DNA of 64,000 nt from Cellulomonas fimi ATCC 484 (GCF_000212695.1 NC_015514.1:434001-498000), one strand, 5' to 3'; counted from the stretch's first letter, positions 24,969-34,087 are shown. Translations and numbers: made by a program. The notes: generated by a model not told the origin, from the letters alone.

Positions 24969-26165
24969 CGTGAACCGGCGTCGGGCCCACACGGCGCACG
25001 CGGCGAGGCCCGCGGCCGTCAGCACGAGCGCCGCGCCCGGCGTCGTCCGTTCCGCGACCGCTCCGAGTGCGGCCGTCGTCGCCATGACCGGCACCGCCTG
25101 GACCAGCCCGACCAGGGCCTGCACGCGCGCCAGGTGCGTGCGGGGCGCGGTACCCAGGACGAGCGGCGCGAGCCGCGCGGCGAGGGCGCCGTTGCCGAAC
25201 CCGAGCACCAGCCCGCCCACCGCGGCGACGGCGGGGGCGGACGACCCGCCCGCGGCGACGAGGACGATCCCCGCGGTGCTCACGGTCAGCCCTGTCGCGA
25301 GCGGGAGCGTCGTGGCGCGGCCCGCGCGCCTCGCCGGTCGGGCGGCGAGCAGCGCCGCGCACACCGACCCGACGCCGACGGCACCGGTCACCGCCCCGGT
25401 CGCGCCGGGCCCCCAGCCCGAGGTGCGGCCGAGCAGCGGCACGAGGAGCGTCGCGACGGGCAGCGCGAGCGCGGCGGAGGCACCCGTCAGGAGCAGCGCC
25501 GCACCGAGCCCCGGTGTGCGCAGCACGACCCCGAGGGCGCTCGGCGCCGCGCGACGCACGGCACCGTCCACCGTCGCCGGGTCGGCGCGCTCGCGCACGA
25601 CCAGCAGGCTGCACAGCGAGACGGCCGACGCGGCCACGGCGCCCCATGCGACCGCCTGCAGCCCGCCCGCTCCCACGAGCAGGCCGCCCAGCGGTGCGGC
25701 GGCGAGCAGCACGACCTGCCCCGAGCCCTGGCGCACGGCGAGCGCGCGGGCGAGCAGTCCGTCCGGAACCAGCCGGCGCGGCATCGACCCCGAGGCGGGC
25801 AGGCACAGCGCGGTCACCGTGCCGAGCGCCGCCGCCGCGCCGGCGAGCAGCCACGTGGGCGTCCCGAACCGTGCGAGCGCCACGGCGAGGACGGCGGCCA
25901 GCACCAGCAGCGCCGCCTCCCCGGCGACCAGCAGCCGCCGCGCCCCGGACCGGTCCGCGACCGCGCCGCCCACCAGCAGCAGGACCACGCGCGGGAGCCC
26001 CCCGGACGCCAGGACGAGCGCGGCGGTCGTCCCGCCGAGCCCGGTCGCCGCCCAGCCGAGCGCGAACGCGAGCGTCGCGTCGCCGAGCCGGCCGACCGTG
26101 AGCCCCGCCAGCCAGACGAGGTAGGTGCGGGGCAGGGGCGGGGCCGGTGCGTCGACGACGGTCAT
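24963..26165 (-). CDS. MFS transporter controlled by the MerR-clamp protein
   Basis: A 400-residue 12-helix major facilitator of the short, Ala/Leu-rich efflux type: VWLAGLTVGRLGDATLAFAL at the start, GGAVADRSGARRLLVAGE for the loop 2-3 motif, and GRATTLPLATGL mid-protein. ATG at 26165. Immediately upstream of the MerR-clamp gene on the same strand (33-bp gap), and preceded by the same operator, so it is probably an efflux pump induced through that regulator. Substrate unknown. Confidence 0.85.
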   Translation of the reverse strand: MTVVDAPAPPLPRTYLVWLAGLTVGRLGDATLAFALGWAATGLGGTTAALVLASGGLPRVVLLLVGGAVADRSGARRLLVAGEAALLVLAAVLAVALARFGTPTWLLAGAAAALGTVTALCLPASGSMPRRLVPDGLLARALAVRQGSGQVVLLAAAPLGGLLVGAGGLQAVAWGAVAASAVSLCSLLVVRERADPATVDGAVRRAAPSALGVVLRTPGLGAALLLTGASAALALPVATLLVPLLGRTSGWGPGATGAVTGAVGVGSVCAALLAARPARRAGRATTLPLATGLTVSTAGIVLVAAGGSSAPAVAAVGGLVLGFGNGALAARLAPLVLGTAPRTHLARVQALVGLVQAVPVMATTAALGAVAERTTPGAALVLTAAGLAACAVWARRRFTG

Positions 26166-26179
26166 GGCGGCACGCTCGG

Positions 26180-26204
26180 CCCTCCACTTGCACGAGGGTC
26201 AACC
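26180..26204 (-). promoter_or_regulatory. MerR-type promoter/operator of the MFS gene
   Basis: Second copy of the TTGACC plus CCCTC-N9-GAGGG block (23 of 25 positions identical to 24944-24968), 15 bp before the MFS start. Confidence 0.75.
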
Positions 26205-26240
26205 GTGGACTCGCGCGCACCGCGTCGGGGCGAACGCCGG

Positions 26241-26365
26241 TCACCGCTGGACGGCCCCGGCGATCAGCTCGGCGACGCGCTTCGGGGTGACTCCCGAGGT
26301 GTGTCGACGTGGGTCCCGTCGATCGACGCGATCACGCCGCGGGCTGCAGGGGCTCGTCGGGTGGG
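26241..26365 (-). pseudogene. C-terminal remnant of an SGNH-type hydrolase/acyltransferase
   Basis: On the minus strand one frame reads ARGVIASIDGTHVDT and a second, one base away, continues SGVTPKRVAELIAGAVQR to a stop at 26241. Together they resemble the end of an SGNH hydrolase, with a DGxH catalytic Asp-His pair and the closing helix, broken by a frameshift. Nothing of the N-terminal part remains. Confidence 0.4.
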
Positions 26366-26371
26366 CCGTGC

Positions 26372-27274
26372 TCAGGCGAACCGCACGCTCGCCTCGCCCG
26401 TCCCGTCCATGACACCGGGACCGGCTCCGTCCCCGGCGGCAGGCGTGCGGCGCACCGTCAGCACGCCGTCGCGCATCTGCTTGCGGATCTGGAACCCGCT
26501 GCTCGGGATCGGGCGGACCGCGCCGGTCTCGTCGACGAAGTCGAACCGCTGGAAGGCCTCGTAGACGCCGTCGCTGGTGCTCGCCGCGGACGCCGGCTGC
26601 TCGTCGGTGACCGGCTCCGCTCCCTCGTCGCGGGGCTCGGGTCGGCTCACGGTGCTGATCGTCAGGAGGTCGACCATGCTCCCGCCGGGGAACCACGCGC
26701 CGAAGTCCCGCTGCGCGACGGCCGGCGCGGACGCGAACCAGCCGGTGGCCTGCTGCGTCGTGACGGACTCCAGGATGGCGACGCCGCTCGTCTGCAGCCG
26801 CTTCTCGTCCTCGCCGTACAGCGAGATCCCGAAGGACATCCCGCAGTGGTGCTCGGCCGACCCGGGGACCTGCGCACCGTCGAGAACCTGCGGGTCACGC
26901 ATGAGCAGGAAGGCGGGCCGCCCCGGCTCGTAGGGCTCGGTGTCGTCGGTCAGCAGGTGGTGGACGACGACGCTGCCGTCGAGCCGGCGCAGCAGCACCT
27001 CGTCGCGGGTGAACGGGCTCACGAGCTCGTGGTCGCGCCCGAAGTCGTCCACGAGCCACGTCCCCCGGGGCAGCGCGTGCACGTTCTCGGGGCGGACCGC
27101 GCGGCGCTCGGGCACCGTGGTCCACAGCGCCCGCTGCACGGCGAGGGTCGTGGCCCGGTTGCCTGCGGCGCGCTGGAGGGCCAGCACCGCGGACTCCCGG
27201 GGACCGGCCGGGCGCGACCGGGGCCGCGCGGCGAGCGCCGCGACCTGGGGCGCGGGGACGCGCAGCACACCCAT
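26372..27274 (-). CDS. Unknown protein with N-terminal AGNRA motif, possible injection-system cargo
   Basis: A 300-residue protein of unrecognised fold. Residues ~27-48 carry VLALQRAAGNRATTLAVQRA, a motif found near the N-terminus of many actinobacterial proteins encoded with extracellular contractile injection systems (eCIS). The rest shows no catalytic motif I can name (blocks: GTWLVDDFGRDHELVSPFT, EHHCGMSFGISLYGEDEKRL, WFPGGSMVDLLTIS). ATG at 27274. No eCIS structural gene is in the window. It shares the motif with the protein at 35916. The cargo role is inference; single gene upstream of nothing related. Confidence 0.6.
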   Translation of the reverse strand: MGVLRVPAPQVAALAARPRSRPAGPRESAVLALQRAAGNRATTLAVQRALWTTVPERRAVRPENVHALPRGTWLVDDFGRDHELVSPFTRDEVLLRRLDGSVVVHHLLTDDTEPYEPGRPAFLLMRDPQVLDGAQVPGSAEHHCGMSFGISLYGEDEKRLQTSGVAILESVTTQQATGWFASAPAVAQRDFGAWFPGGSMVDLLTISTVSRPEPRDEGAEPVTDEQPASAASTSDGVYEAFQRFDFVDETGAVRPIPSSGFQIRKQMRDGVLTVRRTPAAGDGAGPGVMDGTGEASVRFA

Positions 27275-27318
27275 GGGGCCGACGCTAACGGCGGGACCGG
27301 CCCGTCGCCGCGCGACGC

Positions 27319-28041
27319 TCAGGCCCGCCGCGCCTCGACGACGAGGAGCGGTGCGTCGTCGGTGCACGGGGAGCGGGACCAGTCGCCCCAGACGTGCGCG
27401 ACGTCGAACCCCGCCTCGGCGAGCTGGCGCTCGAGCTGCTCGCGTTCGCGGAACTCCAGGGTCAGCCGCTCGACGACGAGCTCGCCGAGGTCCGTGAGCT
27501 CGTTGGAGAAGGTGAGCAGCACACGCCCCGGCTCCAGCTCCTCGGCCTCCGTCCACTCCCGCAGCGGGCCGTGGTCGGTGGGGCGGGTCGTCGGCTCGGC
27601 GCCCGCCCAGGCCTCCCAGGCACGCACGCGCGGGTTGCGGCTCTCGAAGACGAGCACGCCGCCGGGCCGCAGCGCGTCGTGCAGGTCCGCCAGGGTCCGC
27701 TGCCACGCGGGGTCGGGGATGTGCTGCGCGACGTTGCCCGTCATGAGCGCGAGGTCGAACGGGCCGTCGGGGACGTCGCGCGAGTCGCCGTGCACCCACG
27801 TCACGCGGTCGCCGCCGGGGCGCCGCGCGGCGTACGCGAGCATCGTGGCGGACGGGTCGACGCCCACGACCCGGCGCCCGGGCCGCACGAGGGCCGCGGT
27901 GACGAGGCCGGTCCCGCAGCCGAGGTCCAGCACGGACGTCGCGCCGATCGCGTCGGCGAGCTCGCGGACGTGGTCCAGGTCGGGCCCCGCGGGGTTGTCG
28001 GTGTCGTACAGCTCCACGAGCCGGGCGTCGTAGTCGGGCAC
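27319..28041 (-). CDS. Class I SAM-dependent methyltransferase
   Basis: A 240-residue Rossmann-fold methyltransferase. Motif I is VLDLGCGTGLVTAAL (about residues 37-51), the acidic post-I residue is in VVGVDPSATML, and motif IV reads FDLALMTGNVAQHI. The C-terminal part (LTLEFREREQLERQLAEAGF) is typical of small-molecule methyltransferases. GTG at 28041. Substrate unknown. Confidence 0.83.
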   Translation of the reverse strand: MPDYDARLVELYDTDNPAGPDLDHVRELADAIGATSVLDLGCGTGLVTAALVRPGRRVVGVDPSATMLAYAARRPGGDRVTWVHGDSRDVPDGPFDLALMTGNVAQHIPDPAWQRTLADLHDALRPGGVLVFESRNPRVRAWEAWAGAEPTTRPTDHGPLREWTEAEELEPGRVLLTFSNELTDLGELVVERLTLEFREREQLERQLAEAGFDVAHVWGDWSRSPCTDDAPLLVVEARRA

Positions 28042-28224
28042 GCGCCGACGCTAGGTCGCCGCGCGGCGGCGGGCCTAGCGGATTCGTCGCCGGGTGGGTC
28101 CCCTCCTCCCGTGGGGGGAGACGGCGGCCGCGCGGGTTTCCGCCGGCGGTCGGTGCTGGGCGCTGCGCCGTCTTCGTAGCGTCGCCGACGGACGCCCGCA
28201 CGGGCCCGACGACGAGGAGACGCG

Positions 28225-29151
28225 ATGATCGAGGTGGAGGCGCTGACCAAGCGCTACGGCAGCACGACGGCGGTCGACGGCCTGACGTTCACCGCGCGGC
28301 CGGGGACGGTCACGGGGTTCCTCGGGCCGAACGGCGCGGGCAAGTCGACGACCATGCGCGTGGTCGTCGGGCTGGAGCGCCCCTCGTCGGGGTCGGCGAC
28401 GGTCGACGGCCGGCGGTTCGCCGACCTGCCGGCCCCGCTGCACGCGGTCGGCGTCATGCTCGACGCGCGCTCGGTGCACCCGGGCCGCACGGCGTACAAG
28501 CACCTGCTGGCGATGGCGCAGACGCACGGCATCGGCAGGGCGCGCGTGCGGGACGTCCTCGCGCAGACGGGCCTGGAGCCGGCCGCGCACCGCCGGGCGG
28601 GCACGTTCTCGCTCGGCATGGGGCAGCGGCTCGGCATCGCGGGCGCGCTGCTGGGCGACCCGGCCACGCTGATCCTCGACGAGCCGGTCAACGGCCTGGA
28701 CCCCGACGGCGTGCTGTGGGTGCGGCGCCTGGTGCGGGAGCTCGCGGCGGAGGGGCGGACGGTGCTGCTGTCGTCGCACCTCATGCACGAGCTCGCGCTG
28801 TGCGCGGACCGGGTCGTCATCATCGGCCGTGGGCGGCTGCTGGCCGACGCGTCCGTGCAGGAGGTCGTCGACCGCTCGGAGCGGGCCGGCGTGGTCCGGG
28901 TCCGCACGGACGAGCCGGAGCCGCTGGTCCGCGCGCTGACGGCCGCGGGCGCCGACGTCACGCCGCAGGACGGCGGGGTGCTGCACGTGCGGGGCGCGAC
29001 GGTCGACGAGGTGGGCACCGCGGCGCGCGCGTGCGGCGTCGCGGTCCTCGAGCTCGCCACCGAGCAGGGGTCGTTGGAGGAGGCGTACCTGCAGCTCACG
29101 GGCGACGCCGTCGAGTACCGCACGGACGTCACCGCGGGCGGTGCCCGATGA
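28225..29151 (+). CDS. ABC transporter ATP-binding protein
   Basis: A 308-residue ATPase of the antibiotic/bacteriocin export type. Walker A GPNGAGKST (~35-43), signature FSLGMGQRLGIAG, Walker B LILDEPVNGLDPDG, and H-loop SSHLMHE are intact. The ~90-residue C-terminal extension is common in this subfamily. ATG at 28225 behind GAGGAG. First gene of a five-gene operon with two permeases and a two-component system, each overlapping or nearly touching the next. Confidence 0.92.
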   Translation: MIEVEALTKRYGSTTAVDGLTFTARPGTVTGFLGPNGAGKSTTMRVVVGLERPSSGSATVDGRRFADLPAPLHAVGVMLDARSVHPGRTAYKHLLAMAQTHGIGRARVRDVLAQTGLEPAAHRRAGTFSLGMGQRLGIAGALLGDPATLILDEPVNGLDPDGVLWVRRLVRELAAEGRTVLLSSHLMHELALCADRVVIIGRGRLLADASVQEVVDRSERAGVVRVRTDEPEPLVRALTAAGADVTPQDGGVLHVRGATVDEVGTAARACGVAVLELATEQGSLEEAYLQLTGDAVEYRTDVTAGGAR

Positions 29152-30029
29152 GCGCCGCGACCACCACGCCCCAGCGGGCCGTGACCCCGGCGGGCACCCG
29201 CGGACCCGCGTTCGGGCGTGTGCTCGCCGCCGAGTGGACCAAGGTCGTCTCGCTGCGATCGCCGTGGTGGACCGCCGCCGCGACGGTCCTCGTCGGCGGG
29301 GCGATCACCTACCTGAGCGCGCAGGCGTCGTCGGTCGACCCGGGGTTCCAGCCGGTCGACTCCCTCACGACCGGCCTGGTGCTCGCGCAGATCGGCCCGC
29401 TCGTGCTCGGCGTCCTCGTCGGCGCGGGCGAGTTCCGTACCGGCGCCGTCCGGACGACGTTCACCACGGTGCCGCGTCGGTGGCCCGTGCTCGCGGCGCA
29501 GGCGCTCGTCGTCGGTGCGTTCGCGCTCGGCGTCGGCGTCCTGACGGCGCTCGCGAGCGCCCTCGGGATCCTGCCCCCGGCGGCGTCGCGGGGCATCACG
29601 GTCGACCTCGCGGCCGGCGACGGTCCCGGCCTGCTGCTCGGGACGGCCCTGCTGGTCGTCGGGCTCGCCCTGCTCGGGCACGCGCTCGGCGCGCTGCTGC
29701 GGCGGACCGTCCCGGCGCTGGTGACGGCGCTCGTCGTCGTCCTGGTCCTGCCGGTCGTGCTCATGACCGCGAGCGACCCGCTCCTGGCCGGGGGCGACCC
29801 GGCGTCGCTGACGGCCGCCGGCACGGTCCCGCGCGTCACCCTCGTCGGGACGCTCAACATCCTCACGCCCGGCACGGCGGGCAGCCTCATGACGACGTCG
29901 CCCTCGGCGGGCGCCATGGAGGGCACGCCCGACCTCGGACCGGTCGGCGGCGGACTCGTGCTCGCCGCGTGGGTCCTCGTCCTGCTCGTCGCCGCGGCCG
30001 TGCGGCTGCGCACCCGGGACGTCCGGTGA
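29148..30029 (+). CDS. ABC transporter permease (ABC-2 type)
   Basis: A 293-residue membrane protein with ~6 helices (starting VLAAEWTKVVSLRSPWW, then GGAITYLSAQ, IGPLVLGVLVGAGEFRTGAV, VVGAFALGVGVLTALAS, LLLGTALLVVGLALLGHALG, VVLVLPVVLM). The EWTKVxSLRS start and GEFRTGAVRTTF loop are typical of actinobacterial ABC-2 permeases. Overlaps the ATPase gene by 4 bp and the next permease by 4 bp. Confidence 0.85.
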   Translation: MSAATTTPQRAVTPAGTRGPAFGRVLAAEWTKVVSLRSPWWTAAATVLVGGAITYLSAQASSVDPGFQPVDSLTTGLVLAQIGPLVLGVLVGAGEFRTGAVRTTFTTVPRRWPVLAAQALVVGAFALGVGVLTALASALGILPPAASRGITVDLAAGDGPGLLLGTALLVVGLALLGHALGALLRRTVPALVTALVVVLVLPVVLMTASDPLLAGGDPASLTAAGTVPRVTLVGTLNILTPGTAGSLMTTSPSAGAMEGTPDLGPVGGGLVLAAWVLVLLVAAAVRLRTRDVR

Positions 30030-30868
30030 CGGCCGTCGACCAGGGGCGCCCCCCGGTGCGGCGCACCCCGCGCGGCGCGCCGGCGCGCACGGGCGTCACC
30101 ACCCGCCGTGTCCTGCGTGCCGAGGCCACCAAGCTCACGAGCGTCCCGGCGCACCTGTGGCTGGTGCTGGGCACGGTCGTCGTCGCGGCGGGCACCGCGT
30201 ACGGGCTCGGGCTGTTCGTCCGGCCCGGCGACGGCCGCTCCGGCTCCTGGGTCGTCACGTCCGGGTTCGTGCTCGCCCAGGTCGGGTTCCTCGTGCTGGG
30301 GGTGCTCGTGGGGACGGGCGAGCACACGACAGGCACGAGCCGCACGACGTTCACGGCCGTGCCGCGGCGTCGTCCCGTCCTCGCCGCGCAGGCGGTCGTC
30401 ACGGCTGCTGCGGCGCTCGTCACGGCGTCCGCCGCGCTGGGCACCTCGTGGCTGGCGACCGCCGGCGTCCGCGGCGGCGACGCGCCGGAGCTGGACCTCG
30501 CCGTCCCCGGGACGGCCCGTGCCCTGCTCGGCCTCGTCCTGGCGGGCGTGGCCGTCGCGCTGCTCGGGCTCGGTCTCGGCGCGCTGCTGCGCCGCCCCGC
30601 GGACGCGGTCGTCGTCGGCATGGTGCTGGCGGTCGTCGGCGACCACCTGCTCGCCGCGAACCCCGGCAGTGTCACCGACACGATCCGGGCGCTGCTGCCG
30701 TCGGCCGGTGCGCGGCTCGTGCAGGACGACGCCGCGCTCGCGGCCCTGGACGCGGCGACGCACGGCCCTCACCTGGGGACGTGGGGCGGCGGCGCCGTCG
30801 TCGCCGCGTGGGTGACCGCCGTCCTGGTGGCGGCCGCGTACCGGCTGCGGCGGCATGACCTCCGCTGA
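30026..30868 (+). CDS. ABC transporter permease (ABC-2 type), paralogue of the previous gene
   Basis: A 280-residue membrane protein with the same layout as its neighbour: VLRAEATKLTSVPAHLWLVL start, LAQVGFLVLGVLVGTGEHTT, TSRTTFTAVPRRRPVLAAQA and GLGLGALLRRPADAVVVGM. GTG at 30026 overlaps the previous stop. Similarity of the two permeases suggests duplication and a heterodimeric channel with the ATPase at 28225. Confidence 0.84.
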   Translation: MTAVDQGRPPVRRTPRGAPARTGVTTRRVLRAEATKLTSVPAHLWLVLGTVVVAAGTAYGLGLFVRPGDGRSGSWVVTSGFVLAQVGFLVLGVLVGTGEHTTGTSRTTFTAVPRRRPVLAAQAVVTAAAALVTASAALGTSWLATAGVRGGDAPELDLAVPGTARALLGLVLAGVAVALLGLGLGALLRRPADAVVVGMVLAVVGDHLLAANPGSVTDTIRALLPSAGARLVQDDAALAALDAATHGPHLGTWGGGAVVAAWVTAVLVAAAYRLRRHDLR

Positions 30869-30965
30869 CGGGCCGGGCGCGGGCGGGGTCGTCCGGCCCA
30901 GCCCGGCCGCCGCGCCGACCCGCACCGTGGGCGGGCAGGTCGCCGCCGGATGGGAGAGTGGGCCC

Positions 30966-32348
30966 GTGGTGATCCGGCGCGCGGTCGCGGTGCGCGCGGC
31001 GCGCTCCGCCGACGAGACGCTCACCGAGCAGCAGGTGCGGGGGGCCAGCCCGGTCGCCCGCCTGGTCACGGCGCGGCCGTGGGTCATGGACGTGGCCGTC
31101 GCGGGGGCCATGGCGGTCGTCGGGCTCGTCGGCACGATCTTCGTGTGGGAGACCGCCGGGGGAGCCGTCGCCCTCGGGCTGTACCCGCGCGGCTCCGACG
31201 TCGTGCACTCGGTGACGCGCACGTGGCTGCTCGGCACCGCGGTCGGCGCGACGCTCCTGCTCGTGCGCCGCACCCGCCCGATCACGGTCACCGCGCTGCT
31301 CGCCGTCGCCGCCCTCGCGTCGCTGTGGGCCGACGGCGTGCTCGGCGTCCTGGGCGCGTGCCTGGCGTGCGCGCTCTACAGCGTCGCGGCGGAGCGGGGC
31401 GCCGCGACCGCCTGGGCCGTGTGCGGCGGCGTGCTCGTCGTCGTCACGACCGCACTGTGGCAGTGGCAGGACATCGGCCTGATCGAGATCATCGCGTGGT
31501 TCGGCGAGGGCACCCGTCCCCGGTCGGCGTTCGGGCCGGGGCTGGAGGAGCCGCTGTTCTCCGCCGGGCGGCGCATGGGCTCCGTGCTGCTGCTGCTCGC
31601 GCTGCTCCTGCTCGGCGTGGCCGTCGGGTCGGCAGAGCGGGCGCGTCGCCTGCACGCGGCCGACCTCGTCGAGCGGTACCGCGCGCTGGCCCGCGAGCGC
31701 GACCAGAGCGCGGCCCTCGCGCGCGCGGCGGAGCGCCAGCACATCGCGCGCGAGATGCACGACGTCGTCGCGCACAACCTCACGGTCATGGTCGCGCTCG
31801 CCGGCGGCGCCGACGCGGCGTTCGATCGCGCACCCGACCGCTCCCGCGAGGCGCTGCGGCAGGTCGCCCGCACCGGCCGGACCGCACTGACCGACATGCA
31901 GCGGGTCCTCGGGGCGCTCGGACCGGCGGGCGGCGACGCGACCGAGCCGACCGACGTGGACCTGACGACCGTCGTGGAGCGGTTCGCGGTCACGGGCGTC
32001 CCCGTGACGGCGACCGGCCTCGACGTCGCGCTGCCGCAGGACACGGCCGTGCGGCTCGCGGTCGTGCGGATCCTCGGCGAGGCGCTGACCAACGTCCTGC
32101 GGCACGCCCCCGGGGCGCCGTCCGTCGAGGTCGCGGTGCGGCGCACGCCCGCGGGCGTCGAGGTCGAAGTCACCGACAGCGGCGGCACGCGGCCCGGCGG
32201 CGGAGGCGGCACGGGCCGTGGCATCGTCGGCATGCGCGAGCGTGCCGCGCTGCTCGGCGGCCACGTCGAGGCGGGCCCCCGCCCGGGCGGCGGGTGGCGC
32301 GTGCACGCGGAGCTGCCGTGGACCGACGACGAGGGAGACGCCCGATGA
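30966..32348 (+). CDS. Sensor histidine kinase (NarL/DesK-type)
   Basis: A ~460-residue membrane kinase. Four to six helices occupy the first ~215 residues. The HisKA_3 dimerization box contains the phospho-accepting His in IAREMHDVVAHNL, and the ATPase domain shows LGEALTNVLRHAP (N box) and GRGIVGMRERAALLGG (G box). GTG at 30966 is preferred because GGGAGAG precedes it; an ATG at 30855, overlapping the permease gene, would add 37 residues without a visible ribosome site. Overlaps the response regulator by 4 bp. The signal may be a drug or membrane stress handled by the ABC pump. Confidence 0.87.
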   Translation: MVIRRAVAVRAARSADETLTEQQVRGASPVARLVTARPWVMDVAVAGAMAVVGLVGTIFVWETAGGAVALGLYPRGSDVVHSVTRTWLLGTAVGATLLLVRRTRPITVTALLAVAALASLWADGVLGVLGACLACALYSVAAERGAATAWAVCGGVLVVVTTALWQWQDIGLIEIIAWFGEGTRPRSAFGPGLEEPLFSAGRRMGSVLLLLALLLLGVAVGSAERARRLHAADLVERYRALARERDQSAALARAAERQHIAREMHDVVAHNLTVMVALAGGADAAFDRAPDRSREALRQVARTGRTALTDMQRVLGALGPAGGDATEPTDVDLTTVVERFAVTGVPVTATGLDVALPQDTAVRLAVVRILGEALTNVLRHAPGAPSVEVAVRRTPAGVEVEVTDSGGTRPGGGGGTGRGIVGMRERAALLGGHVEAGPRPGGGWRVHAELPWTDDEGDAR

Positions 32349-33025
32349 CGACCGTCCTGCTCGTCGACGACCAGGCGCTGCTGCGCAGCGGCTTCCGGCT
32401 CGTCATCGAGTCCGAGCCCGACCTGCGGGTCGTCGGCGAGGCCGCCGACGGGCGCGTCGCGCTCGACCAGGTCGCCGCGCTCGCACCCGAGGTCGTGCTC
32501 ATGGACATCCGGATGCCCGGGATGGACGGCATCGAGGCGACCCGGCGCATCGTCGCCGCCCACCCGGGCTCGCGCGTGCTGGTGCTCACGACGTTCGACG
32601 TCGACGACCTCGCGTTCGCCGCGCTGCGGGCCGGTGCGTCGGGCTTCCTGCTGAAGACGGCCCGTCCCGACGAGCTCGTCGACGCGATCCGCACGGTTGC
32701 GGCGGGCACGTCCGTCGTCGCGCCGCGCGTGCTGCGCCGGATGCTCGACCTGTTCGCGCCGCACCTGCCGACGGGCGGCCGCGCGCCCGCCCCGGACGGT
32801 CAGGACCCCCGCCTGGCCGCCCTGACGCCGCGCGAGCTCGACGTGCTGCGGCTCGTCGCCGAGGGCGCGTCGAACGTCGAGATCGCCGCCGAGCTCGTCG
32901 TCTCGGAGGCGACGGTGAAGACGCACGTGGGCAACGTCTTCGCGAAGCTCGGCGCACGCGACCGCGTGCAGGCGGTGATCATCGCGTACGAGTGCGGGCT
33001 CGCCGGCAGCGCGGCCCGCGGCTGA
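32345..33025 (+). CDS. LuxR/NarL-family response regulator
   Basis: A 226-residue two-domain regulator. The receiver domain (1-~120) has acidic DDQ, phospho-Asp in VVLMDIRMPGMDG (about residue 55) and Lys in FLLKTARPDEL. The C-terminal LuxR HTH (~160-220) reads LTPRELDVLRLVAEGASNVE, then TVKTHVGNVFAKLGARDR. ATG at 32345 overlaps the kinase stop. Probably activates its own operon (28225 onward). Confidence 0.92.
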   Translation: MTTVLLVDDQALLRSGFRLVIESEPDLRVVGEAADGRVALDQVAALAPEVVLMDIRMPGMDGIEATRRIVAAHPGSRVLVLTTFDVDDLAFAALRAGASGFLLKTARPDELVDAIRTVAAGTSVVAPRVLRRMLDLFAPHLPTGGRAPAPDGQDPRLAALTPRELDVLRLVAEGASNVEIAAELVVSEATVKTHVGNVFAKLGARDRVQAVIIAYECGLAGSAARG

Positions 33026-33077
33026 GCCGGGAGACCGGGGGACAGCGCGAGGACCTGGCGCGTCGTCGCGCGCGCGC

Positions 33078-34025
33078 TCAGCGGTACCGCTCCACGATCG
33101 CGCGGCCCGTGGCGGCCAGGTGCTCGCGCACCTCCGGCGGGCCGGTGACCTCGACCCACTCGACGAGCCCGGCGAGCTCACCCGCGAGCACGGACGCGTC
33201 GCGCCCCCGGACCACGACCTCGACACGACCGTCGGGGGTCGGACCCCCCACCTCGAGGCGACCGCCGAACCCGCGGCGCAGGATCGGCAGGCCGTGCGGG
33301 ACGCACAGCGCCCGGGCCTCCAGGGGCGTGCGCCGCCGGTGGACCTCGTCGGCGATCTCCCGCCAGCTCGCGGCGAGGTCGAAGTCCTCGGGCCGGTCGA
33401 CGGGGTCGTCGGTCGGGTCGACGGACGACACGCGGTCCACCCGGAACGTGCGCCGGCCCGCGCCGGTGCCGCCGACCAGGTACCAGGTCGGGCCCTTCGC
33501 GACCAGGCCCCACGGGTGCACGGTCCGCGTCGACGTGGCGCCCGACCCGTCGACGTAGCCGAGCCGCACCTGGACGCCGCGCACCACGGACTCCTGCAGC
33601 ACGTCGAGGAACGGCGGCGGTGGGCGCCTCGTCCCGTCCGAGCCCCACGGCTGCGGGTCCGTGACGACCGACGCCGCCGCTGCCTCGGCCTGCTCCCGGA
33701 ACGGCTCCGGCAGGGCGCGGACCAGCTTGCGCAGGGCGGCGCGCACGGCCGGCGTCGCGTCGGCCGCGGGGCCGGCGACGAGGAACAGCGCGCGGGCCTC
33801 GCCGGACGTCAGGCCCGACAGGTCGGTGCGGGCGCCCCCGACGAGCCGCCAGCCCCCGCCGCGGCCCTGCACGGAGTACACGGGCACGCCGGCGGTCGCG
33901 AGCGCGTCGAGGTCACGGCGCGCGGTCCGCTCCGACACCTCGAGCTCGCGGGCGACCTCGGCCGCGGTCACCTGCCGCCGCTGCTGCAGCAGGAGCAGGG
34001 TGGCCACGAGACGGTCGGCGCGCAC
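33078..34025 (-). CDS. YafY-type HTH-11/WYL-domain regulator
   Basis: A 315-residue paralogue of the regulator at 5595: MRADRLVATLLLLQQRRQVT start, wHTH VTAAEVARELEVSERTARRD, WYL block TVHPWGLVAKGPTWYLVGG and FRVDRVSSV, and a WCX tail. GTG at 34025. It is divergent from the epoxide-hydrolase-like gene at 34088, with an AACCGG inverted repeat in the 62-bp gap, so it likely controls that gene. Confidence 0.87.
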   Translation of the reverse strand: MRADRLVATLLLLQQRRQVTAAEVARELEVSERTARRDLDALATAGVPVYSVQGRGGGWRLVGGARTDLSGLTSGEARALFLVAGPAADATPAVRAALRKLVRALPEPFREQAEAAAASVVTDPQPWGSDGTRRPPPPFLDVLQESVVRGVQVRLGYVDGSGATSTRTVHPWGLVAKGPTWYLVGGTGAGRRTFRVDRVSSVDPTDDPVDRPEDFDLAASWREIADEVHRRRTPLEARALCVPHGLPILRRGFGGRLEVGGPTPDGRVEVVVRGRDASVLAGELAGLVEWVEVTGPPEVREHLAATGRAIVERYR

Positions 34026-34044
34026 ACGACGACCGTCCCAGAGA

Positions 34045-34067
34045 AACCGGCCACGAGATGACCGGTT
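34045..34067. promoter_or_regulatory. Inverted repeat AACCGG-N11-CCGGTT between divergent genes
   Basis: Perfect 6-bp arms with near-matching GAGA/TCTC extensions, in the 62-bp gap between the WYL regulator and the hydrolase. Candidate operator for the WYL protein. Confidence 0.5.
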
Positions 34068-34087
34068 CTCCTCCGCACCATGACGAC

